Of a DNA stretch of 5,381 bases, positions 1-5,221 are shown in pieces. A model generated the notes under the pieces. The model did not search any database. It was not told the origin of the DNA and saw nothing but the letters and a program-made list of their open reading frames with translations. Source of the stretch: DASXPG01 sp035559335 (GTDB taxonomy: Bacteria > Gemmatimonadota > Gemmatimonadetes > Gemmatimonadales > JACORV01). Made by a program: the position numbers and the translations under genes. The stretch covers positions 1 through 5,381 of the forward strand of contig DATMBH010000253.1 in assembly GCA_035559335.1 (NCBI GenBank), written 5' to 3'. Position 1 is the stretch's first letter, and each line of letters begins with the position of its first letter.

Positions 1-334
1 ACACCGTGTCGCCCGCGGCGTTGATCAGCGCCAGTGTGACAGTAAAGTTCTGACGGGTGCCCTCGACCGGTACGGTCAGGTCGAGCGAGATCGAGTTCGA
101 GTCGGGCGGAAACAGCACCAGCGTATCGAGCGCCGTACCGCCGGCGCCGACCCGGTCGAGGCGGATCCGCACCCGGTCAAAGTCCACCAGCAGCGGCGCG
201 AGGGGGTTCTGAAACCGAGGGGCAAGGGCTATCCGTCCACGCCGCAACTCCGGCCCGGTCGGCTCGCCAAAACAGCTGACGAGAAACAGGGCGGCGAACA
301 GACCCAAGGTCCGGCGGAGAAACCGTCGGTTCAG
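1..334 (-). CDS. Secreted lipoprotein, N-terminal part (runs off left edge)
   Basis: An open frame of 111 codons reads leftward off the window edge. Seen: a basic N-terminus (NRRFLRR), a hydrophobic stretch (LGLFAALFLV) and a lipobox LVSC with the acylated Cys at residue 21, followed by a polar linker (FGEPTGPEL). After that comes alternating hydrophobic/polar sequence of beta-sandwich type (VDFDRVRIRLDRV, SISLDLTVPV, FTVTLALINAAGDTV). This fits a type II signal peptide and an envelope-anchored lipoprotein with an Ig-like or related domain; the rest lies outside the window. The start is unusual. The frame is closed by TAG (plus-strand cta, 350-352), and no ATG, GTG or TTG lies between that stop and the signal peptide. 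I therefore use CTG at 332-334, preceded by a weak purine stretch (AGAAGACGGGAA). An ACG six codons after the stop is an alternative. The gene is divergent from the kinase. Function is unknown; the lipoprotein call is firm, the exact start is not. Confidence 0.72.
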   Translation of the reverse strand, partial: MNRRFLRRTLGLFAALFLVSCFGEPTGPELRRGRIALAPRFQNPLAPLLVDFDRVRIRLDRVGAGGTALDTLVLFPPDSNSISLDLTVPVEGTRQNFTVTLALINAAGDTV

Positions 335-353
335 GGCAGTTCCCGTCTTCTAA

Positions 354-376
354 GGTTCAAGAACCGGAACGCGGTT
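354..376. repeat. Overlapping short dyads upstream of the lipoprotein gene
   Basis: GGTTC-AA-GAACC (354-365) is a perfect 5-bp dyad with a 2-bp centre. AACCG-GAACG-CGGTT (362-376) is a second 5-bp dyad overlapping it. Both lie 20-42 bp upstream of the proposed lipoprotein start, where an operator or a 5'-UTR hairpin could act. No regulator is recognisable from the motif, and arms this short can occur by chance. Confidence 0.3.
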
Positions 377-432
377 GTATGACACGTTAAGAGGTGGGCG
401 CCATCAGGACCGCGATACAGATCACAGAGCCC

Positions 433-460
433 CGCCGCAGAGCGCACCGCCTGTGCGGCG
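433..460. repeat. Two mutually exclusive hairpins in the divergent intergenic region
   Basis: CGCCGCA (433-439) pairs with TGCGGCG (454-460). CGCAC (443-447) pairs with GTGCG (453-457). The right arms overlap, so only one hairpin can form at a time. The A-run at 461-465 follows on the plus strand, so on neither strand does a T-run follow the stem; this is not an intrinsic terminator. A role as operator or leader structure is possible but unproven. Confidence 0.3.
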
Positions 461-505
461 AAAAAGTGCAGCCCCGGGCGCGGCGCGTCAATTAGGACGG
501 TAGTT

Positions 506-511
506 TATAGA
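506..511 (+). promoter_or_regulatory. Possible -10 element (TATAGA) for leaderless kinase mRNA
   Basis: TATAGA sits only 4 bp before the kinase ATG at 516, in the most AT-rich part of the intergenic region. A promoter with this -10 would start transcription at or beside the A of the ATG and give a leaderless mRNA, which would explain why no Shine-Dalgarno sequence precedes that ATG. No convincing -35 is seen 16-18 bp upstream, so this is a weak call. Confidence 0.3.
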
Positions 512-515
512 GCCC

Positions 516-2504
516 ATGGAGACACGCGCTCGAACCGCTGTGATCGCTGGCTCTCGCGCGACCCGGGTCGGGGCCGGGCTCCTGGCGTTAGCCACCCTGC
601 CCTTTGCTGCGATCCGCTGGGACCTCCCCGAGCGCGCGAGCCACATGGCGCTGCTCGTGGACGTCGGGGCACTCGCGGTCTATGGGCTGATCGCCTTGGC
701 CGCCACACCATCCCGCTCAGTTCCCCAGTTGAGAGCGCTTGCCGTGCTGCTGGGCGTCACGGTCAGCGCTTACATCACGTTGCATGGTGCTCTGGTTCCG
801 GAGCTGACCTGGGAGAGCACGCTGTTCGGCCTCGCCACCATGATGGGCTTCGCAGGTCTGGCGCCCTGGCCACTGCGCTTCCACGCGCTAGTCTCGGTCA
901 TAGTGACGGCCGGGATGATCTGGATTGTCCAGGAGTACTGGATCGCGCGGCCCGGCCACCCTGAGTGGATCCACACGAGGTTGTTCCTGGTCCTCCTGGT
1001 AGGCCTCGCTGCATCCGTGGGAGTTGCCTGGCTGCGCGAGCGGCTGGAGCGCGCGGTGCGGACCTCCGAGGAACGCTACCGGCAGCTGTTCGAGGACGCC
1101 GGCGATGCAATGGTGCTGACGAAGCCTTCGGGGCTGGTGGTGAGCGCCAACCAGGCATTCGCCGCGCTGGTAGGTCGCCGGATCGAAGAACTGATCGGCA
1201 GCCAGCTGCAGTCGCATGTGGAGTTCGTAGTGGAGCACCGGGAGGATGTGGTAGCCGAGGCGGCAGGTACGTGGAGGTGCCGCGTTAGCCGCGCCGATGG
1301 ATCGACACGCGATACCGAGGCGGCGCTCACCCGGACGTCATCCGATGGCGGACCGCTCATCCAGGTGGTCATCCGCGACATCAGCGCTCGCCTGGCCGCG
1401 GAGCGCCACCGCGCTGAGCAAGACCGCCTTGATGCGCTGAGCCGGATGTCGGCGGGCATGGCCCACCAGTTCAACAATCTGCTGAGCGGGATCCTTACCA
1501 ACACCTCGCTCCTCAGGGAGCAACTGGCCGGCGACGAGCGCGCGACCATGCTGGACGAAATCGCGGAGGCGGTGCGCCGAGGCCGCACGCTCACCAAGGC
1601 GCTGCAGCGCTTCACCCAGCACTCAGCGCTGACACTCTCCGATGTCGAGCCAGCCTCGGTCGTGGAGTCCGCGGCGGCGCTGATCAGAATGAGCCTGCCC
1701 CGCCATGTGGCGTTCGAGGCCGTGGCCGAACCTGGCCTGCCCCGCATCGCTGCCGACCAGGACCACATGGTGCAGGCGCTGTTCGAGCTGGCGATCAATG
1801 CCTTGCGGGCCATGGAGAACGTGCCGGCGCCGGCGCTGTCGCTCACCTCCAAGGCGATCGCGGCAGGGAGGGTTCGCTTCACGGTACGGGACAACGGCAT
1901 CGGCATGGACGAGGCCACGAGAGCGAAGGCGCTCGAACCGTTCTTCTCGACGCGACCCATGTTCGAGTCCGCCGGACTGGGACTCGCGAGCGTCTACTGG
2001 GTAGCACGAGCCCACGGTGGCTCGGTGGAGATCGAGTCAGCGCCAGGAGCGGGGACCGCCGTTCACCTTGACATTCCGGTTTCGCAGCTGGCGGCAACGG
2101 GCCCGGCCGCTTCTGGACGTGAGATGGTGGTGCTGGTTGTGGACGACGAGGAGTCGGTTCGACGGTCGCTGCACCGCGTACTGCTGCGGCTTGGCTACCG
2201 GGTGTTGGAGGCTGCTGACGGCCCCGCCTCGCTGCAGCTGCTCGACCAGCACCAGGGACCGGTGGACCTTGTCATCCTGGACATCGTGCTGCCGGGCGGA
2301 GGTGTGGGCCTGTTGCGAGAGATCCGGCGGCGGCGGCCGGACTCGCGCGTCCTGCTCTCGAGCGGCTATGGGCCGGAAGGCGAGGCGGCGGTGATGTTGG
2401 CTGCAGGCGCGCACGGATTTCTGCAGAAGCCATACGACGTGAACGAGCTAAGGGAAGCGGTGGAGAGAGTTCGGGGATCGGGCTTCGGAGGTCAGGAGAC
2501 CTGA
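516..2504 (+). CDS. Membrane-bound PAS hybrid sensor histidine kinase/response regulator
   Basis: This 662-residue hybrid kinase should sense a signal through its membrane/PAS part, autophosphorylate, and pass phosphate to its own receiver. Six probable membrane helices lie at about 17-34, 44-62, 71-90, 101-118, 122-139 and 154-173, with no large extracellular loop. A linker helix and PAS domain follow (about 185-290). HisKA has H317 in MAHQFNNLLSGI, the CckA-like HxFNN type. HATPase_c shows the N box (ELAINALRAM, N428), G1 (DNGIGM, D459), F box (EPFFSTR) and G2 (GLGLAS, 487-492). The C-terminal receiver (about 537-656) has acidic pair D543/D544, phospho-acceptor D589, S615 and K638, so it looks functional. 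There is no DNA-binding domain, so output probably needs a separate phosphotransfer protein or regulator not in this window. ATG 516 is the first start after an in-frame TAG at 501-503; no SD is visible. Oddity: Gln318 replaces the usual acidic residue after the phospho-His. Confidence 0.93.
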   Translation: METRARTAVIAGSRATRVGAGLLALATLPFAAIRWDLPERASHMALLVDVGALAVYGLIALAATPSRSVPQLRALAVLLGVTVSAYITLHGALVPELTWESTLFGLATMMGFAGLAPWPLRFHALVSVIVTAGMIWIVQEYWIARPGHPEWIHTRLFLVLLVGLAASVGVAWLRERLERAVRTSEERYRQLFEDAGDAMVLTKPSGLVVSANQAFAALVGRRIEELIGSQLQSHVEFVVEHREDVVAEAAGTWRCRVSRADGSTRDTEAALTRTSSDGGPLIQVVIRDISARLAAERHRAEQDRLDALSRMSAGMAHQFNNLLSGILTNTSLLREQLAGDERATMLDEIAEAVRRGRTLTKALQRFTQHSALTLSDVEPASVVESAAALIRMSLPRHVAFEAVAEPGLPRIAADQDHMVQALFELAINALRAMENVPAPALSLTSKAIAAGRVRFTVRDNGIGMDEATRAKALEPFFSTRPMFESAGLGLASVYWVARAHGGSVEIESAPGAGTAVHLDIPVSQLAATGPAASGREMVVLVVDDEESVRRSLHRVLLRLGYRVLEAADGPASLQLLDQHQGPVDLVILDIVLPGGGVGLLREIRRRRPDSRVLLSSGYGPEGEAAVMLAAGAHGFLQKPYDVNELREAVERVRGSGFGGQET

Positions 2505-2505
2505 C
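2491..2505. other. Palindrome containing both stop codons at a convergent overlap
   Basis: GTCAGG-AGA-CCTGAC is a perfect 6-bp inverted repeat with a 3-nt loop. The plus-strand kinase stop (TGA 2502-2504) lies in one arm and the minus-strand HEAT-gene stop (tca 2492-2494) in the other. There is no T-run on either side, so it is not a standard intrinsic terminator, but an RNA hairpin can form in both transcripts. Confidence 0.55.
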
Positions 2506-4102
2506 GATCGGCGCCTTTCAAGGCCTCCTGCGCGGCGGCGCGCACCGCCTTGTCCGTGTCTTCCGTCAGCGAACGCAGGACCCGCAGCCCGGCTGCGCCG
2601 GCCGCGCGCAGTCCGTCGATCGCCGCCACGCGGACGGCCGTGGGCTTCCGGTTGAGCAGCTTGCCGCCCGGTTCGGCCGCCTTCGTTAGGGCTTGCAGCG
2701 CCTCGGCGGAACCGATTCGGCCGAGCGCGCGATAGTACTCGCGCAGCACCTCGGGGTTCTCTTCCGCCTCGGCGAGAGCCACCAGCGGCATGGCGAGGCC
2801 TCTGGTATTGGGCCCGCCACTGATCCCCGCCGCGATCATGGCGCGCAGCTCCGGAGTGCCCTCCTTCAGCGCGCGACGCAGCGGTTCCACGGTGGACACC
2901 GAACCGATCTTCGCAAGCGCCACCGCGGCCGCCCGCCGCACCCGCTGGTCGGAATGCCCCAGCAAGCGACCCAGGTCGTTGACTGCCTCTTCCACCCGCA
3001 TCTCGCCTAACAGCTCTGCGATGTTACGCGCCACGAACCACTGCTTGTGGTCGAGCATCGCGATCACCTGCTCGGTGCCGTGCGGCATGGTGCGCAAGGC
3101 AGCCAGGAAGGCCTTGCGCTCCCGCATTCCCTCGGCGGTGGTGAGCTGTGCCAGCACCACCTCGACGCCGTCCGCCCTGCCCCGTTGCAGCACCGCCGTG
3201 GCCACGGGCATGAGGCGCGGGTCAGGCAGCAGCTTCGCCGCCCGCTCCAGCAGCTCCCGCGTCAGGGTCCGGCGCAGCACGATTCCGTAGCTGTTGCGCG
3301 GCGAACCCTCCGGCGCCAGCGGCTCCAGCGCGGCAATGGCCGCGATTGCCTCGAGCGCCGGCTCCAGCTCCATCCGCCCCAGACAGGCGTGAATCTGTTC
3401 ACTGGCCTCGGTGAGCCGGTCGAGTATGTCGGGGCCGTAAGGATCGCGCATCACGCGACTGAGAGCCGCCTCCAGCGGCGTCTTCGGCTCCGCCGCCGCA
3501 ACGACCGTCCCCTCTGTCCCCTCTGTCCCCTCTGTCCCCTCTGTGCCCTCTGCCCTCTCCGTCCCCTCCCTCCCCCTAGCCGTCACAAAATCAGCTGCGC
3601 TTTCCAGCAGCGGCTCCGGCTCGGGCTCACCCGCATCATCAGCCACCGATCCCACGCCCGCGGCCGAAGCAGCGTCCTCCAGCGCCGCCAGCTCGAACGC
3701 CTGCGTCACGCTCACCGGCCGGTGCTCGAGGTGCTCGGGTTCTTCGCCTAGCACCGCGATGTGCCGCGCGCCCTCGGCGCTCAGCCGCGAGGCCAGTCCG
3801 CCACCTGCCGCCGCGGGCTCGGCGGCCAAAAGGCGCAGCACCAACAACAGCTCGTCGGCCGGCACGCCGCGCGCAATCGCCACCTCGCGCGCGCCGTGAC
3901 TCTCGAGCGCCCGCTTCAACGCGGCGATGTTAGGTAGGTCGTCGGCGATCACCACGTCATCAACCGACAGCACGCCGTCATAGCAGCGCAGCGTCGCCGC
4001 CGCCAGCGTCGTCAGCGCGAACAGCGCGCGAAACGACGCCTTCTGCTGCTCGCGGTTGGGGTTCACCGCTCGCAGCAGCTCCAGCGTGCGGGCGAAACTC
4101 AT
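2492..4102 (-). CDS. HEAT-repeat protein with low-complexity acidic linker
   Basis: A 536-residue protein with no signal peptide or membrane segment, so probably cytoplasmic. Residues 1-120 form an N-terminal domain rich in Leu/Ala helices; GVPADELLLVLRLL (79-92) is its most recognisable stretch. Residues about 150-206 are an acidic low-complexity linker with EPEPEP and five EGT triplets (186-199). From about 281 to 530 the protein is built of paired helices typical of HEAT/PBS-lyase repeats, for example ARNIAELLGEM, RVRRAAAVALAKIG and AVRAAAQEAL. HEAT solenoids usually bind proteins; no catalytic residues are seen and the partner is unknown. Start: the frame stays open upstream to 4360, but that extension would translate through the tRNA-Leu gene and G-rich repeats, so it is rejected. 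I use ATG 4102. GTG 4126 is a real alternative, because the seven codons between the two all end in G or C. Neither start has a clear SD. The 3' end overlaps the kinase gene by 13 bp. Confidence 0.85.
   Translation of the reverse strand: MSFARTLELLRAVNPNREQQKASFRALFALTTLAAATLRCYDGVLSVDDVVIADDLPNIAALKRALESHGAREVAIARGVPADELLLVLRLLAAEPAAAGGGLASRLSAEGARHIAVLGEEPEHLEHRPVSVTQAFELAALEDAASAAGVGSVADDAGEPEPEPLLESAADFVTARGREGTERAEGTEGTEGTEGTEGTVVAAAEPKTPLEAALSRVMRDPYGPDILDRLTEASEQIHACLGRMELEPALEAIAAIAALEPLAPEGSPRNSYGIVLRRTLTRELLERAAKLLPDPRLMPVATAVLQRGRADGVEVVLAQLTTAEGMRERKAFLAALRTMPHGTEQVIAMLDHKQWFVARNIAELLGEMRVEEAVNDLGRLLGHSDQRVRRAAAVALAKIGSVSTVEPLRRALKEGTPELRAMIAAGISGGPNTRGLAMPLVALAEAEENPEVLREYYRALGRIGSAEALQALTKAAEPGGKLLNRKPTAVRVAAIDGLRAAGAAGLRVLRSLTEDTDKAVRAAAQEALKGADRQVS
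3507..3569. repeat. 9-bp tandem repeat inside the HEAT gene, G-quadruplex-prone
   Basis: Four perfect copies of GTCCCCTCT (plus strand) run from 3507 to 3542, followed by three degenerate units (GTGCCCTCT, GCCCTCTCC, GTCCCCTCC) to 3569. On the coding strand they encode EGT triplets in the linker of the HEAT protein. The unit is a multiple of three, so copy-number changes keep the frame. The coding strand carries GGGG runs opposite 3509-3512, 3518-3521, 3527-3530 and 3536-3539, each separated by 5 nt. That fits the usual G-quadruplex pattern for DNA or mRNA. Confidence 0.9.
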
Positions 4103-4148
4103 CGCGAAGATCTGGTGGTTGAACACGGGATCAGGGGTTGGGGATCGA

Positions 4149-4272
4149 GGTCGGCGGTCAGGGCTCGGAGGTGGCTGATCCCTATGGTCTGAGTGACAAA
4201 AATGAGGGCCGGTTACGAAGTCATGGGCGGGCCAGCCAGCGGCCCAGGCTTCCTGACCCCTGACAGCCGACC
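4149..4272. repeat. Imperfect long inverted repeat between HEAT gene and tRNA-Leu
   Basis: The left arm at 4149-4168 (GGTCGGCGGTCAGGGCTCGG) matches the reverse complement of 4252-4272 with two substitutions and one gap over about 20 bp, with about 83 bp between the arms. Both arms continue outward into G-rich (left) or C-rich (right) runs of GGGGTCGGGG type. This looks like a degenerate dispersed intergenic repeat or a miniature inverted element. No transposase or target-site duplication is apparent. Confidence 0.5.
4198..4245 (-). terminator. Possible intrinsic terminator downstream of tRNA-Leu
   Basis: Reading leftward from the tRNA, GGGCCG (4245-4240) can pair with CGGCCC (4211-4206), followed after TCA by five Ts (4202-4198). 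The loop is long (28 nt) and contains a competing GGCCC arm, so strength is uncertain. The position, about 40 bp past the mature tRNA 3' end and before the HEAT gene, is sensible for ending the tRNA transcript. Confidence 0.35.
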
Positions 4273-4283
4273 CCCGACCCCTA

Positions 4284-4366
4284 TGCCCGAGGAGGGAGTC
4301 GAACCCACACGCCGTTGCCGGCAGCGGATTTTGAGTCCGCCGTGTCTGCCATTCCACCACTCGGGC
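4284..4366 (-). tRNA. tRNA-Leu (anticodon CAA, reads UUG)
   Basis: An 83-nt class II tRNA on the minus strand. The acceptor stem GCCCGAG/CTCGGGC is perfect over 7 bp, with discriminator A73 as expected for leucine. The D arm is GTGGAATGGCAGACAC. The anticodon stem GCGGA/TCCGC encloses CTCAAAA, so the anticodon is CAA, at 4333-4331. The long variable arm has a 4-bp stem GCCG/CGGC closed by a GCAA (GNRA) loop. The T arm GTGGG-TTCGACT-CCCTC has one T-T mismatch at the second pair. The 3' CCA is not encoded (TAG follows A73), so it must be added by nucleotidyltransferase. The tRNA falls in a gap between two minus-strand genes. Confidence 0.96.
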
Positions 4367-4374
4367 GTCACACC

Positions 4375-4380
4375 AATATA
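4375..4380 (-). promoter_or_regulatory. Probable -10 element (TATATT) for tRNA-Leu
   Basis: TATATT on the minus strand ends 8 nt before the first base of the tRNA, the right distance for a start at or just before the tRNA 5' end. It is the best -10 match in this GC-rich gap. The hexamer 17 bp upstream (TAGGAG, 4403-4398) is a poor -35 and overlaps the stop codon of the upstream gene. Confidence 0.5.
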
Positions 4381-4397
4381 CGACGGTACGGCCGTCG
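4381..4397 (-). terminator. Hairpin directly after the DUF4344 gene stop
   Basis: CGACGG-CCGTA-CCGTCG on the minus strand is a perfect 6-bp stem with a 5-nt loop. It starts 3 nt after the TAG of the DUF4344 gene (4403-4401) and is followed by TATATT. It could act as a weak intrinsic terminator for that gene; the tail is AT-rich but not a proper U-run. The same tail is the putative tRNA -10. Confidence 0.45.
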
Positions 4398-4400
4398 CTC

Positions 4401-5198
4401 CTACGAACCGCTGCGTCGCACCGCGCGGACCGGTCGCCCGATCATGGTACTCCAGGTCCCGTCGACGCTGCGCCACTCGCGCTCGCACTCCTCCTGGGTC
4501 CGGCCACTCGGAGGCGACAGGTCGCCCTGGATCCGGCCCAGCGCGCCGACGATGTAGCACTCCAGGTTGCGCGCGCGTGCGGCCAGAAGCGTGTCCCGCG
4601 ATGCGAGCAGCTCGGCGCCGGCCTGAAGGGTGATGAAGTTCACCAGCCCATCGCTCGATGTGGGACGGCTCGAGGTCAGCACGACCCACGCCGCGAACTG
4701 GTCTGCCGCATCCTCCTCGCTGCCCGAGAAGCTCATGCCGGTCACACTGATCACGGCGTGGCCGGCCGAGTGGAACACCAGAAACGTCACAGCGCGGATG
4801 CTTTGCCACACGTCGCCGCTGCGCCAGGTCCTGATGCCGGAGGCGAGAACCGAGTCCGCTAGGTCGTAGCAGATCTCCAGCGTGCGCGACAGATCCCGGT
4901 ACTGCCCGTGGTCAAAGGCAGTGCACTCCGAACCGGTCAGCGTGATGCGTCCGGTGATCCGCACCCGCGCGTTGACTGCACGCACCACGGAGTCGAGCAC
5001 CCCGACGCCGTACAATGTGAACCAGCCGTCGCTGCCCAGCAGCGCGTGATCCGGCTGGCGCTGCAGTATCATCCCGCTCGCCGCCGCGCGCTGCGACTGG
5101 GCCGCGCCCGGTAAACCCGCGGACAGGACGGTGACCAGCGCTATGACGAGCATCGCCGCGCGCCCGGGTCGCTGCACCGGCCGGCGGAAATCGGTCAT
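4401..5198 (-). CDS. Secreted DUF4344-family metallopeptidase homologue, active-site Glu missing
   Basis: 265 residues. A Sec-type signal peptide covers about 1-33: basic FRRPVQRPGR, hydrophobic AMLVIALVTVLSAGL, then a GAA site. The product should therefore be exported. The mature part follows the layout I know for DUF4344 putative zinc metallopeptidases: an ECTAF...LEICYDL block (91-112), FLVFHSAGHAVISVTG (139-154), GSEEDAADQFAAW (159-171), and a Cys-containing C-terminal region ending in a CEREW...TW segment (238-249). C92, C110, C214 and C238 could form disulphides. Family members carry HExGH; here residues 143-147 are HSAGH. Both His ligands and the E161/E162/D163 cluster remain but the catalytic Glu is Ser144, so hydrolysis is unlikely. 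Coding bias, length and RBS are intact, which argues against a pseudogene. ATG 5198 is chosen because GGAGG lies 7 nt upstream and it includes the full signal peptide. Probably co-transcribed with the gene to its right. Confidence 0.82.
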   Translation of the reverse strand: MTDFRRPVQRPGRAAMLVIALVTVLSAGLPGAAQSQRAAASGMILQRQPDHALLGSDGWFTLYGVGVLDSVVRAVNARVRITGRITLTGSECTAFDHGQYRDLSRTLEICYDLADSVLASGIRTWRSGDVWQSIRAVTFLVFHSAGHAVISVTGMSFSGSEEDAADQFAAWVVLTSSRPTSSDGLVNFITLQAGAELLASRDTLLAARARNLECYIVGALGRIQGDLSPPSGRTQEECEREWRSVDGTWSTMIGRPVRAVRRSGS

Positions 5199-5205
5199 GG
5201 TGTGG

Positions 5206-5210
5206 CCTCC
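5206..5210 (-). promoter_or_regulatory. Strong Shine-Dalgarno site (GGAGG) for the DUF4344 gene
   Basis: GGAGG on the minus strand ends 7 nt before ATG 5198. It is the only strong SD in the window and fixes the start against the internal ATG at residue 16. It lies in the 23-bp gap after the stop of the preceding minus-strand frame. Confidence 0.8.
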
Positions 5211-5221
5211 AGTGGACCGGA

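Noticed and set aside
433..465. GC-rich hairpin followed by AAAAA read as a terminator
   Set aside because: The run is A on the plus strand, and on the minus strand the T-run comes before the stem, so neither orientation gives an intrinsic terminator.
1076..1960. Long minus-strand open frame (294 codons) opposite the kinase
   Set aside because: It lies wholly within the strongly supported kinase gene. Its Ser/Arg/Ala-rich product has no recognisable domain, which is typical of antisense frames in GC-rich DNA.
3047..3751. Plus-strand frame of 234 codons opposite the HEAT gene
   Set aside because: It is low-complexity, His/Arg/Leu-rich with CPLCPLCPL from the 9-bp repeat. The minus-strand HEAT frame has clear domain structure, so this is a shadow.
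4127..4182. GGGATCA...TGATCCC inverted repeat as an operator
   Set aside because: The arms are only 7 bp with a 42-bp spacer inside a repetitive G-rich region; chance or part of the larger repeat is more likely.
4194..4199. TTGTCA on the minus strand as a -35 for the HEAT gene
   Set aside because: It matches the -35 consensus at five of six positions, but no acceptable -10 lies 16-18 bp downstream, so I do not list a promoter.
4284..4366. tRNA-Leu as an integration site for a mobile element
   Set aside because: No integrase, no repeat of the tRNA 3' end and no change in gene style are seen within the window.
4213..4809. Minus-strand frame of 198 codons overlapping the DUF4344 gene and the tRNA
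   Set aside because: It runs through the tRNA and across a gene with signal peptide, RBS and family motifs in another frame; its product is composition-driven.
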